Shown piece by piece: positions 15,945-24,571 of a DNA stretch of 64,000 nucleotides. Source of the stretch: Ramlibacter tataouinensis (GTDB lineage Bacteria; Pseudomonadota; Gammaproteobacteria; Burkholderiales; Burkholderiaceae_C). Position 1 is the stretch's first letter, and each line of letters begins with the position of its first letter. Where the stretch lies: positions 1,860,001 through 1,924,000 of the forward strand of contig NZ_CP116009.1 in the NCBI RefSeq assembly GCF_027941915.1. The letters run 5' to 3'. The notes under the pieces are model-generated. The model made no database searches and was not told the DNA's origin. It saw only the letters and a list, made by a program, of their open reading frames with translations. Both the position numbers and the translations under genes were made by a program.

Positions 15945-16312
15945 ACCCAAACGGCGGCAAGGAAGTCCTGACGCTCACCGGGCTGCGCTTCGATGCCAAC
16001 CTGGGCATCCTCGAGCACGAGAAGGCGAGTCCGCAGCCGATCCGCGTCGATGCCGAGCTGAACCTGGGCATCCAGCCGCTGCTGCCGCGCGACGACGACA
16101 TCCTGCACGTGCTGGACTACCGCAAGGTGCGCAAGATCATCATCGACGAGTGCACCGCCGAGCACGTCAACCTGCTCGAGAGCCTGATCGGCAAGCTGGC
16201 GCTGCGGCTGATGCAGCTGCCCGGCGTGCTGGGCGTGCGGGTGAAGATCGCCAAGCTGGCGATCTTCGAGGACTGCGAGGTCGCGATCCGGGTCGAGACC
16301 GGGCTCTGGTAG
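15941..16312 (+). CDS. folB: dihydroneopterin aldolase, copy 2
   Basis: A 123-residue second FolB-family protein in tandem with the first. It has LGILEHEK (Glu), VLDYRKVR (Tyr) and KIAKLAIFEDCEVAI (Lys, with Leu where Pro usually follows). Composition matches the flanking chromosome, suggesting this is the resident copy. The start at 15941 is fixed by the ATGA overlap; a longer frame begins inside copy 1. Whether one copy is an aldolase and the other an epimerase cannot be read from sequence. Confidence 0.85.
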   Translation: MNPNGGKEVLTLTGLRFDANLGILEHEKASPQPIRVDAELNLGIQPLLPRDDDILHVLDYRKVRKIIIDECTAEHVNLLESLIGKLALRLMQLPGVLGVRVKIAKLAIFEDCEVAIRVETGLW

Positions 16313-16344
16313 CCGCAGCGGCCCGGGCCGGCGCCCCGGGTGCT

Positions 16345-16743
16345 TCAGCGCGAGCGCTGCGTCGCGGGCGCCGGCGTCCCCATGACCTGCACGACGCGCA
16401 CGCGGGTGCCCGCTGCCGCCGCCTGCTGGATCGCCAGCGCGGCGCCCTGGGCCGACTGGCGCCGGGTGTCCAGCGCGAACGACATCGCCGACTGCTCGCG
16501 CGAGAAGCGCAGGCTGTCCGGATCGATGCCGCGCGTCCGGCGCGCCGCGGCCTGCAGGGCGGCCCTGTCCCAGGCGCCCGCCACCTCGCAGAACACCATC
16601 ACCCGGCCCTGGCTGGCGGCGCGCTGCAGCAACGCGTGGTCGTAGGTGGCGGCGACTTTGTCCTCGGCGCAGGTGCCGCACGGCCAGGCCGCCGGCGCCG
16701 CCAGCAGCAGCGCGGTTGCGAACGGCAGGCCGGCGCGCCGCAT
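16345..16743 (-). CDS. small periplasmic protein with CxxC, partner of the copper protein
   Basis: A 132-residue protein with a signal peptide (residues 1-20, ending AAWPC) and a CGTC motif (residues 22-25) at or near the mature N-terminus. The rest is Arg/Ala/Gln-rich with one further Cys in VFCEVAG. I do not recognise the family. Its ATG overlaps the stop of the upstream copper protein gene (ATGA), so it is probably made with it; a role in copper or heme delivery or in thiol redox is a guess from CxxC and context. Confidence 0.65.
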   Translation of the reverse strand: MRRAGLPFATALLLAAPAAWPCGTCAEDKVAATYDHALLQRAASQGRVMVFCEVAGAWDRAALQAAARRTRGIDPDSLRFSREQSAMSFALDTRRQSAQGAALAIQQAAAAGTRVRVVQVMGTPAPATQRSR

Positions 16744-18362
16744 CACTTGTGCCCCATGGCCGAGGAAGCGCCGGGCGCCGCCGCCGGTTGCGCCGGCATC
16801 GGGGTGGCCGAGCGCGTCTGCGACGGCGGCAGCGTGGCGCCGTCGGCCGCGGCCTGCGGCTGGCGCTTGCCGTCGGCCTTGACGTTGGCGTCGGCCCACT
16901 TGAAGTAGGCGATGTATTCCCTGACCTCGGCGTCGCTCAACCCCTGGTTGGGCATGGGCACCTTGTACTTGCCCATCATCTCCTTGGCGATCGGGTCGCT
17001 CTGGATCATCTGCTCGGGCGCCTTCATCCAGCGCGCCAGCCACGCTTCGTCGCGGCGCCGGGTGACGCCCAGCACATCGGGCCCCATGCGGTCGCCGCCG
17101 CCGATGGTGTGGCAGGCCAGGCACTTCTGCTCGAAAGCCAGCTTGCCGCGCTGCGCGACCGGGTCGGTCGGCGCGCCGGTGGCCGGGATGTTGTGGTGCT
17201 CGGGGTCGGTGCCCGGCGCGGTGCCGGCGTCGATGATGCCGACCGCGCCCTGTGAGGCGTTGGCGAAATGGTGATCGACCATGGCATAGCCGCCCGCCTC
17301 GGGCACGATGAACTCGACGATCGCGCCGCTGGACGAGCCGAGCAGCACGGTCTGCATGCCGCGGAACTGGTTGTCCGGGTTGCCGTCGATCCAGACCCGG
17401 TCGAAGATGGTGCCGACCACGTGGAAGCTGGAGGTGTTGGACGGCCCCACGTTCAGCACGAACAGGCGCACCTTCTCCAGCGGCTTGGCCGGCAGCGGCT
17501 TGTCGATCATGCCGTTGTAGCGGCCGTTGAACACGGTGTAGGTGGGCGCCTTGGCGCGCACCCGGTCGCCGTCCAGCACGTACAGCGGCGCGCCGTCGAC
17601 CTTGCGCTTTTCCGGATCGGGCTTGGTGTAGAACTCGCTTTGCACCACCGCGTACTCGCGGTCCACCCGGGTCGGGTAGCCGCCCCGCGGCTCCACGATC
17701 ATCATGCCGTACATGCCCGAGGCGATGTGCTCCAGCACCATCGGCGTGCCGCAGTGGTACATGAACACGCCGGGGTAGTTGGCGGTGAATTCGAACGAGA
17801 TGGTCTGGCCCGGTGCGATCGAGCGGTACTTGTCGTTGGGCGCCACCATCGCCGAGTGGAAGTCCATCGAATGCATCATCGGCGCGGTGGTCACGCGCGG
17901 GCCCGGCATGGCCTCGTCGGAGCGGTTGCTCATGACGAAGCGGATGCGGTCGCCGACCTTGGCGCGCACCACCGGGCCCGGCACCATGTCGCCGAAGGTC
18001 CAGGCGCTGTACTTCACGCCCGGTGCGATCTCGATGATCTTGTGGGTGATGTCCAGCCGGATCTCCTTGACCGGCGCCGGGTCCAGCGGCCTGAGCGCCG
18101 CCTCCATGCTGAGCGCATTCCCGGCCGCGAACGGACCGGTGTGGCGCTCGCTGGTGACCACCGCCGCCGGCGAGCCGAAGGCCATGTGCTTGTGGTCGTA
18201 CGGGTCGCCGCCGGGTCCCGGGCCGGCGGCCGTCGCGCGGCCCGGCGCCGAGGCGGCGCCGGCGCTGGAAGTCGTCGTCTGGCTGTCGCAGGCCGCCAGC
18301 GTGAAGGCCAGCAGGCCGCACAGGAGGGCTCCGGGCCAGGACTGGCTCGAATTGAAAGGCAT
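16743..18362 (-). CDS. NirK-like two-domain copper protein fused to cytochrome c
   Basis: A 539-residue exported lipoprotein (lipobox LAAC, Cys25). Residues about 95-380 form two cupredoxin domains with copper ligands in NirK order: H164-x-x-D167-x-H169, H203-C204, H212, M217 and a His in VDHHF (364/365). Residues about 400-490 are a class I cytochrome c (CLACH, C414/C417/H418). It resembles heme-fused copper nitrite reductases, but where the well-studied enzymes have the second catalytic His in GGHGD this protein has GTIFD, so nitrite reduction is uncertain; another copper oxidase role is possible. GAGGAG precedes the ATG. No nitric oxide reductase is in the window. Confidence 0.85.
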   Translation of the reverse strand: MPFNSSQSWPGALLCGLLAFTLAACDSQTTTSSAGAASAPGRATAAGPGPGGDPYDHKHMAFGSPAAVVTSERHTGPFAAGNALSMEAALRPLDPAPVKEIRLDITHKIIEIAPGVKYSAWTFGDMVPGPVVRAKVGDRIRFVMSNRSDEAMPGPRVTTAPMMHSMDFHSAMVAPNDKYRSIAPGQTISFEFTANYPGVFMYHCGTPMVLEHIASGMYGMMIVEPRGGYPTRVDREYAVVQSEFYTKPDPEKRKVDGAPLYVLDGDRVRAKAPTYTVFNGRYNGMIDKPLPAKPLEKVRLFVLNVGPSNTSSFHVVGTIFDRVWIDGNPDNQFRGMQTVLLGSSSGAIVEFIVPEAGGYAMVDHHFANASQGAVGIIDAGTAPGTDPEHHNIPATGAPTDPVAQRGKLAFEQKCLACHTIGGGDRMGPDVLGVTRRRDEAWLARWMKAPEQMIQSDPIAKEMMGKYKVPMPNQGLSDAEVREYIAYFKWADANVKADGKRQPQAAADGATLPPSQTRSATPMPAQPAAAPGASSAMGHK

Positions 18363-18384
18363 CTCGCTCTTCTCCTCGTTAGGT

Positions 18385-18430
18385 TTGACTTGAGTCACGA
18401 GATTCGCATATTGGTGTGACAAAAGCCACA
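18385..18430 (-). promoter_or_regulatory. candidate CRP/FNR-type sites before the copper protein gene
   Basis: TGTGA-N6-CCACA (18415-18430) matches the CRP-type palindrome with one mismatch; its centre is about 60 bases before the start, which would suit class II activation with a short leader. TTGAC-TTGA-GTCAC (18385-18398) resembles an FNR/Dnr half-symmetric site but lies too close to the start for activation. Both are pattern matches only. Confidence 0.35.
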
Positions 18431-18530
18431 AGTTGCGGCCCACCCGTGCAGCTTGGCAACAGCCTGCCCGTGGCATCCGGTCGCGGCCCGGATGCCGCGC
18501 GCAGTCGCCGCGAATGAGAAAATCGCCGCC

Positions 18531-19451
18531 ATGTCCGCCGTCTGGATCGAACCCGAAACCCCTCCCGGGCCCGCCCGCCTGAAGATCGAGCGCGAGGCGC
18601 ACAAGCTGGAAAAGCGCCTGTGCCGCCAGGTCGGCCAGGCCATCGCCGACTACCGCATGATCGAAGCGGGCGACCGGGTGATGGTCTGCCTGTCCGGCGG
18701 CAAGGACAGCTACGGCCTGCTGGACATCCTGCTGAAGCTGCGCGCTCGCGCGCCGGTGGCGTTCGACATCGTGGCCGTCAACCTCGACCAGAAGCAGCCC
18801 GGCTTTCCGGCGCACGTGCTGCCCGACTACCTCGAGTCGCTGGGCATCCCGTTCCACATCGAGGAGCAGGACACCTATTCCATCGTCAAGGACAAGATTC
18901 CCGAGGGCAAGACGATGTGCAGCCTGTGCTCGCGGCTGCGCCGCGGCATCCTGTACCGGGTGGCCGGCGAGCTGGGTGCCACCAAGATCGCGCTGGGGCA
19001 CCACCGCGACGACATGCTGCAGACCTTCTTCCTCAACATGTTCTTCGGCGGCAAGCTCAAGGGCATGCCGCCCAAGCTGGTGAGCGACGATGGCCGCCAC
19101 GTCGTGATCCGTCCGCTGGCCTACGTGCCGGAACACGACCTGGTGCGCTGGGCCGAGCACCGGCAGTTCCCCATCATCCCCTGCACCCTGTGCGGCAGCC
19201 AGGAGAACCTGCAGCGCAAGCAGGTCGGCGCCATGCTGCGCGAGTGGGAGAAGCGCAACCCGGGCCGGCTGGAGAACATGGCCCATGCGTTACAGAATGT
19301 CGTGCCGTCCCACCTGGGCGATGGAACGCTCTACGATTTCAAGGGTCTGAAGGCCACCGGCGTGGCGAGCGCAGACGGCGACAAGGCCTTCGACCCCGAG
19401 GACTTCGGTGCGCCGCCCGCGCTGCCCGGCCTGTCGGTGATCCAGCTCTGA
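18531..19451 (+). CDS. ttcA: tRNA 2-thiocytidine(32) synthetase
   Basis: A 306-residue cytoplasmic enzyme that thiolates C32 of several tRNAs. The PP-loop SGGKDS activates the base with ATP; two CxxC pairs (MCSLC and CTLC) with the cluster region hold the [4Fe-4S] centre. [16 protein letters not shown] is the conserved TtcA stretch. The ATG at 18531 gives normal length. It is divergent from the copper protein gene. Confidence 0.93.
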   Translation: MSAVWIEPETPPGPARLKIEREAHKLEKRLCRQVGQAIADYRMIEAGDRVMVCLSGGKDSYGLLDILLKLRARAPVAFDIVAVNLDQKQPGFPAHVLPDYLESLGIPFHIEEQDTYSIVKDKIPEGKTMCSLCSRLRRGILYRVAGELGATKIALGHHRDDMLQTFFLNMFFGGKLKGMPPKLVSDDGRHVVIRPLAYVPEHDLVRWAEHRQFPIIPCTLCGSQENLQRKQVGAMLREWEKRNPGRLENMAHALQNVVPSHLGDGTLYDFKGLKATGVASADGDKAFDPEDFGAPPALPGLSVIQL

Positions 19452-19476
19452 TCCACCGTTCGCGAGGGTCCCTGCC

Positions 19477-20178
19477 ATGAAGCGCTGGCCGCGCCCGTTG
19501 CTCCTGGCGCTGCTCGCAGCGCTGCTGCTGTCCGGCTGCGCCGCCGGCTACCGTCTGGACAACCAGGTCCAATCGTTCTCAGGCCTGCAGGGTGGCTTGC
19601 CGGCCAACCCCACCTACACCTTCGAGCGCCTGCCCTCGCAGGCCAACCAGCCGAGCCAGGCCCAGCTGGAGGCGCTGGCCGACCCCGCCCTGTTCGCCGC
19701 CGGCTTGCGCCGCGACGATGTCGCGCCGCGCTACAGCGTGCAGGTCACGGCCCGCGTGCAGCGCGTGCTTTCGCCCTGGGCCGACCCCTGGGACCCGTGG
19801 TGGGGCTGGGGCGGCTTCGGTTACGCCGGACCAGGGGCCGGCTTCGGCTGGGGCGGCCCGTACCCGCGGATGGACCAGGCCTGGTTCGAGCGCGAAGTCG
19901 GCATCCTGGTGCGCGAGCTGGCTGGCGGCCGCGTCGTCTATGAAACCCGCGCCAGCAGCGACGGTCCCTGGCTGGATCCGGAGGTCGTGCTGCCGGCCAT
20001 GTTCCAGGCGGCCTTGCAGGGCTTCCCGACGCCGCCGGTCGGGCCGCGCCGCGTCGACATCCAGATCGGCGGGCAGACCAAGGCCGTTGCCGCACCGTCC
20101 AGTGATTCGCCCGCGCCACCCAGCCGATCGGTCACCAGCCCGCCACCGGCGCCGGCCGCGCCAGCTCGCGCACGGTGA
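19477..20178 (+). CDS. DUF4136 lipoprotein
   Basis: A 233-residue outer-membrane-type lipoprotein. The lipobox is LSGC (Cys21). The DUF4136 pattern follows: TYTFERLP near residue 47, a Gly/Trp-rich linker, FEREVGILVRELAGGRVVYETRA, and ending in LPAMFQAALQGFP. A Pro/Ser/Ala-rich tail of about 40 residues looks disordered. Function unknown in the family. It starts 25 bases after ttcA and may be co-transcribed. Confidence 0.8.
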   Translation: MKRWPRPLLLALLAALLLSGCAAGYRLDNQVQSFSGLQGGLPANPTYTFERLPSQANQPSQAQLEALADPALFAAGLRRDDVAPRYSVQVTARVQRVLSPWADPWDPWWGWGGFGYAGPGAGFGWGGPYPRMDQAWFEREVGILVRELAGGRVVYETRASSDGPWLDPEVVLPAMFQAALQGFPTPPVGPRRVDIQIGGQTKAVAAPSSDSPAPPSRSVTSPPPAPAAPARAR

Positions 20179-20233
20179 CAATTGGCTACGGTTGGGGTGC
20201 GGCCGCCTCAGGGGCGTGCCTAGAATCGCGCCC

Positions 20234-20890
20234 ATGGAACCCACGCGCATCATCGCCGTGCGCCACGGCGAGACGTCCTGGAACGTGGATGCGAGGATCC
20301 AGGGCCAGACCGACGTCGGCCTGAACGACACCGGCCGCTGGCAGGCCCGCCGGCTGGGCCAGGCGCTGGCTGGCGAGCCGATCAGCGCGATCTACTCCAG
20401 CGACCTCGGCCGCGCCCAGGAGACCGCGCGCTCCATTGCCGAGACCGCCGGCGCCGCGGGCGCCGCCGTCATCCCGCACCAGGGCCTGCGCGAGCGCTGC
20501 TTCGGCATGTTCGAGGGCAAGACCTTCGACGAGATCCATCGGCAGTGGCCCGACCAGGCCCACAACTGGCGCAAGCGCATCCCCGACTGGCAGCCGCCCG
20601 AGGGCGGCGAATCGCTGCTGCAGCTGCGCGAGCGCGTCACCCGCACGCTGCACGAGCTGGCCTCGCGCCACCTCGGCGAGCTGATCGTGGTGGTCGCACA
20701 CGGCGGCGTGCTGGATGCCATCTACCGGGTGGCGACCGGCCAGGAAGTCAATGCGCCGCGCACCTGGGAACTGCCCAACGGCGCCATCAACCGCCTGCTC
20801 TGGACCCCGCAAGGCTTCACCCTGGTGGGCTGGTCCGACACGCAGCACCTCGACGACGCCCATGCTCCGGCCGACGAAACGACCGCTTAG
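20234..20890 (+). CDS. histidine phosphatase family protein
   Basis: A 218-residue phosphoglycerate-mutase-like phosphatase. The phospho-His motif is VRHGETSWN, with the second His in VVVAHGGVLDAIYR and a Glu in LRERCFGMFEGKTF. It resembles GpmB/CobC-type phosphatases; the substrate is not evident. It overlaps the next gene by 29 bases, so they are likely one transcript. Confidence 0.85.
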   Translation: MEPTRIIAVRHGETSWNVDARIQGQTDVGLNDTGRWQARRLGQALAGEPISAIYSSDLGRAQETARSIAETAGAAGAAVIPHQGLRERCFGMFEGKTFDEIHRQWPDQAHNWRKRIPDWQPPEGGESLLQLRERVTRTLHELASRHLGELIVVVAHGGVLDAIYRVATGQEVNAPRTWELPNGAINRLLWTPQGFTLVGWSDTQHLDDAHAPADETTA

Positions 20891-22055
20891 CGACACCCTC
20901 CGGCAACTGATCGGCCAGCCGGCCGACGCCATCGACACCCCGGCCCTGGTGGTCGATCTCGACGCCATGCAGCGCAACCTGAACCGCATGGCCGAGTTCG
21001 CGAAAAAGCACGACATCCGCTGGCGCCCGCACGCCAAGATGCACAAGAGCTCGGCCATCGCGCGGCTGCAGATGCACGCCGGCGCCGCCGGCATCTGCGT
21101 GCAGAAGACCGCCGAGGCCGAAGCGATGGCGGCCGGCGGGTTGAAGGACATCTTCATCAGCAACGAGGTGATCGCGCCGGCCAAGCTGGCGCGGGTGGCC
21201 AGGCTGGCCCACCGGCTGGCGGCCGAGGACGGCCAGCTGGCGATCGCGGTGGACAGCCGCGAGGGCATCAGCCGGCTGGGCCATGCCATGAACGAGGCCC
21301 GGCGCAGCAGCGGCAAGGCGGCGGTGATCGACGTGTTCGTCGAGATCGACGTCGGCTCGGGCCGATGCGGGGTGGCGCCCGGCCGCTCGGCCGTCGAGCT
21401 GGTGCACGAGATTCGGCGGCATCCGGCGCTGCGCTTCATGGGCCTGCAGGCCTACCACGGGCGCGCCCAGCATGTGCGCAGCGCGCAAGAGCGGCGCGAC
21501 ATCATCGCCCAGGCCGCGCGCGACGCCGCCTTCACCCGGAAGCTGATCCAGGACGAGGGCGTCGCGGTCAGCCTGGTCACCGGCGCCGGGACCGGCAGCA
21601 TGGTGTGCGAGGCGGCCAGCGGCGTCTATGGCGAGCTGCAGGTCGGCTCGTTCCTGTTCATGGATGCCGACTACGCGCAGAACGAGCGCGACCCGGCGCA
21701 GCCGCAGTTCGAGCACGCGCTGTTCGTCAAGACCCAGGTGATCAGCAGCGGGCTGGCGCACGCCGTGTGCGATGCCGGCCACAAGAGCCATGCGATCGAC
21801 TCCGGCCTGCCAAAGGTGCACCGGCCGGAAGGCGCCGCCGAACTGGAATACGCCAACGGCGGCGACGAGCACGGCATCCTGCGCCCGGTCGGCGGCGGCC
21901 CGGTGCCGGCGATCGGCGACATCCTGTGGCTGGTCCCCGGCCACTGCGACCCGACGGTCAACCTGCATGACCACATCCTGGGCGTCAAGGGCGGCCTGCA
22001 GCACGGCCACGTCGACCGGGTGATCCGGGTCGATGCGCGCGGCGCCCTGACCTGA
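20862..22055 (+). CDS. D-threonine aldolase-like PLP enzyme
   Basis: A 397-residue fold-III PLP enzyme. The Schiff-base Lys is in RPHAKMHKS (about residue 59). VFVEIDVGSGRCGV and TGAGTGS bind cofactor, and the divalent metal ligands of D-threonine aldolases and D-serine dehydratases are present as His and Asp in GHCDPT near residue 350. Likely reaction: cleavage of D-threonine or a related D-beta-hydroxy amino acid to glycine and aldehyde. DSD1-type D-serine dehydratase is the alternative. Starts inside the phosphatase gene. Confidence 0.85.
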   Translation: MLRPTKRPLSDTLRQLIGQPADAIDTPALVVDLDAMQRNLNRMAEFAKKHDIRWRPHAKMHKSSAIARLQMHAGAAGICVQKTAEAEAMAAGGLKDIFISNEVIAPAKLARVARLAHRLAAEDGQLAIAVDSREGISRLGHAMNEARRSSGKAAVIDVFVEIDVGSGRCGVAPGRSAVELVHEIRRHPALRFMGLQAYHGRAQHVRSAQERRDIIAQAARDAAFTRKLIQDEGVAVSLVTGAGTGSMVCEAASGVYGELQVGSFLFMDADYAQNERDPAQPQFEHALFVKTQVISSGLAHAVCDAGHKSHAIDSGLPKVHRPEGAAELEYANGGDEHGILRPVGGGPVPAIGDILWLVPGHCDPTVNLHDHILGVKGGLQHGHVDRVIRVDARGALT

Positions 22056-22113
22056 GCCGCCTCAGGGTTCCCGCCGAAGCGGCGGCGCCGGGCGCCGCTG
22101 GACAATCCGCGCC

Positions 22114-23871
22114 ATGTCTTCCAGCCAAGTCATCGTCCTGGCGACGCCGGTCTTCCTGCTGCTGATCGCGATCGAGTTCGCCTGGGGCCGGGCCCGGGGG
22201 CGCAACACCTACCGGCTCAACGACGCCATCAACAGCATCGGGCTGGGCATGCTCAGCCAGGTCACGGCGGTGTTTACCCGGCTGTTGCGGGTCGGCATCT
22301 ACACCGCGGTGTACGGCTCCGTGGCGCTCTGGCGAAACGACGAATTCTGGATGTCGTGGTACGGCTGGCTGCTGGCGCTGCTGTTCTACGACCTCTGCTA
22401 CTACTGGCTGCACCGGGCCGGCCACGAGAGCGCCGTGTTCTGGGCGGCGCACGTGGTGCACCACCAGAGCCAGGACTACAACCTGTCCACCGCGCTGCGC
22501 CAGACCTCCAGCGGCGCCCTGCTCGGCTGGATCTTCTACCTGCCGATGGCCCTGGCCGGCGTGCCGCCGCTGGTGTTCGGCGTGGTGGCCCTGATCGACC
22601 TGCTGTACCAGTTCTGGGTCCACACCGAGCACGTGCCCAAGCTGGGCTGGTTCGACCGCTGGTTCTGCTCGCCGTCCAACCACCGCGTGCACCACGCCGT
22701 GAACGACCGCTACCTCGACCGCAACTACGGCGGCATCCTGATCGTCTGGGACCGCCTGTTCGGCAGCTTCAGGGAGGAAGACGAGAAGTGCGTCTATGGC
22801 ACCCGCAGCCCGCTGAACAGCTGGGACCCGCTCTGGTCCAACGGCGAGGTGTACTGGGCGCTGGCCAGGGACAGCTGGCATGCGAGGAGCTGGGCCGACA
22901 AGCTGCGCGTCTGGATCAAGCCGCCCGGCTGGCGGCCGGCCGACGTGGCGGCGCGCTTTCCCAGGCCGGTGTTCGACATCGCCCGGGTCGAGCGCTACCA
23001 CCCGCCGATGACGCGGGCGGTGGCCGGCTTCGGCGCCGTGCAGTTCCTTGCGCTGCTGGGCGGCGTGTCGCTGTTCCTGTGGCACGCCGACCGCACGCCG
23101 CTGCCGGTCAGTGCCGTGTGGCTGGCGGTGCTGGCCGCCGTCCTGTGGTGCACCGGTGCCGTGATGCAGGGGCGCATCACCGTGCTGGCCGCCCTGATGA
23201 TCGAGTCGGGTGCGCTGGCCACCGCCACCTCGGCGGTCGGACTGGTCGAACTGCACCGCTTGTTCAAGCCGTTGGCCATGGTGCTGGCCATCGCGCTGGT
23301 CGTGCTGCGGGCGCGCAGCCAGGGAGGGCTGCGCAAGTTCGACGGGCTGCTGGTGGCCGGACTGGCGTTCTCGCTGGCAGGCGACGTGCTGCTGATGCTG
23401 CCGGGCAACTTCATCGCCGGCCTGGTGGCCTTCCTGCTGGCGCACGTGGCCTACATCGCGCTGTTCCGCCTGGGCGTGGGCTGGCTGCCGCGGCCCTGGG
23501 CGCTGGCGGCCACGCTCGGTGTCGGGGCCGCCATGTACGCCGTGTTGTGGCCCGGCCTGGGCCCGGTGCTCAAGCCCGCCGTCGCCGCCTACGTGATCGT
23601 CATCGGCCTGATGGCGGCGCAGGCGATCGGCCGCGCCGCGGCGCTGAAGGACCGGGCCTCGCTGGCGGTCGCCCTCGGCAGCGTGTTCTTCATGCTCAGC
23701 GACTCGCTGCTGGCGCTGAATCGCTTCCACCAGCCGCTGCCGATGGCGCAATTCTGGGTGCTGTCCACCTACTACCTGGCGCAGGTGCTGATCGCGCTGA
23801 ATGCGCGGCCGGCCCTGGTTGCGGGCGCCCGGGCGCCCGCTTCAGCCACCCTGCCCGCCGGCGCGGCCTGA
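22114..23871 (+). CDS. alkylglycerol monooxygenase-like / lysoplasmalogenase-like fusion
   Basis: A 585-residue multi-pass membrane protein. Residues 1-250 are a fatty-acid-hydroxylase/sterol-desaturase domain with the full His set: HRAGH (100-104), HVVHH (113-117), HTEH (170-173), HRVHH (190-194). [10 protein letters not shown] and [10 protein letters not shown] closely resemble the animal alkylglycerol monooxygenase AGMO. Residues about 385-570 are a YhhN/TMEM86 domain ([45 protein letters not shown]), the lysoplasmalogenase family. Both known activities cleave ether bonds of lipids, so a two-step ether-lipid degrading enzyme is the natural inference. The 3' end overlaps the convergent ABC gene by 30 bases. 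Confidence 0.85.
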   Translation: MSSSQVIVLATPVFLLLIAIEFAWGRARGRNTYRLNDAINSIGLGMLSQVTAVFTRLLRVGIYTAVYGSVALWRNDEFWMSWYGWLLALLFYDLCYYWLHRAGHESAVFWAAHVVHHQSQDYNLSTALRQTSSGALLGWIFYLPMALAGVPPLVFGVVALIDLLYQFWVHTEHVPKLGWFDRWFCSPSNHRVHHAVNDRYLDRNYGGILIVWDRLFGSFREEDEKCVYGTRSPLNSWDPLWSNGEVYWALARDSWHARSWADKLRVWIKPPGWRPADVAARFPRPVFDIARVERYHPPMTRAVAGFGAVQFLALLGGVSLFLWHADRTPLPVSAVWLAVLAAVLWCTGAVMQGRITVLAALMIESGALATATSAVGLVELHRLFKPLAMVLAIALVVLRARSQGGLRKFDGLLVAGLAFSLAGDVLLMLPGNFIAGLVAFLLAHVAYIALFRLGVGWLPRPWALAATLGVGAAMYAVLWPGLGPVLKPAVAAYVIVIGLMAAQAIGRAAALKDRASLAVALGSVFFMLSDSLLALNRFHQPLPMAQFWVLSTYYLAQVLIALNARPALVAGARAPASATLPAGAA

Positions 23872-24570
23872 GCCGCCGACGCGCTCGTCGCGCGCGATCC
23901 GCCCATCCACCAGCTCCACCCGCCGGTCGCAGCGCGCGGCCAGCCGCGGATCATGGGTCACCACGATGAACGAGGTGCCGCGCTCGGCGTGGATGCGCCG
24001 CAGCAGCGCGAACACCTCGTCGGAGGTGGCGGTGTCGAGGTTGCCGGTCGGTTCGTCTGCCAGCACCAGCGCCGGCTGCAGCACCAGCGCCCGGGCGATC
24101 GCCACCCGCTGCTGCATGCCGCCCGACAGCTGCGCCGGGCGCTTGTCCATCGCGGCGGCCAGGCCGACGGCAGCGAGCAGCTCCCGGGCCTGGGCCAGGC
24201 GCGAGCGTTCGACGCGGCCTTCGGCCATCAGCACCGGCAGCGTGACGTTCTCCAGTGCGCTGAAGGCCGGCAGCAGATGGTGGAACTGGAACACGAAGCC
24301 CAGCGTGCGGCGCCGCCGCAGCGTCAGCGCCGCATCGTCCAGGCCGCCGACCTCCTCGCCCTGCAGCCGGTAGCTGCCGGCCGTCATGCGCTCGAGCAGC
24401 CCAACGATGTTCAGCAGCGTGCTCTTGCCCGAGCCGGACGGCCCGACCAGCGCGACGAACTCGCCCGCATCGAGCCGCAGGTCGATGCCGTGCAGCACCT
24501 CGGCCTCGCTGGGCAGGCCGAGGTTGTAGCTCTTGCGCACCCCGGCCCATTGCAGCAGCGCGTCGGCCAT
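23842..24570 (-). CDS. ABC transporter ATP-binding protein (LolD/MacB type)
   Basis: A 242-residue ATPase with Walker [10 protein letters not shown], signature [15 protein letters not shown], Walker B LVLADEPT and H-loop [27 protein letters not shown] is typical of the LolD/MacB branch, which powers lipoprotein or peptide/drug export without substrate crossing a membrane channel. Third gene of a tripartite operon with adaptor and permease; it starts one base from the permease stop. Confidence 0.9.
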   Translation of the reverse strand: MADALLQWAGVRKSYNLGLPSEAEVLHGIDLRLDAGEFVALVGPSGSGKSTLLNIVGLLERMTAGSYRLQGEEVGGLDDAALTLRRRRTLGFVFQFHHLLPAFSALENVTLPVLMAEGRVERSRLAQARELLAAVGLAAAMDKRPAQLSGGMQQRVAIARALVLQPALVLADEPTGNLDTATSDEVFALLRRIHAERGTSFIVVTHDPRLAARCDRRVELVDGRIARDERVGGSGRAGGQGG

Positions 24571-24571
24571 G

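Noticed and set aside
18385-18398. FNR-type box TTGAC-N4-GTCAC as an activator site
   Set aside because: It is only about 23-36 bases before the start codon, too close for normal activation; retained only as a weak candidate within a broader regulatory entry.
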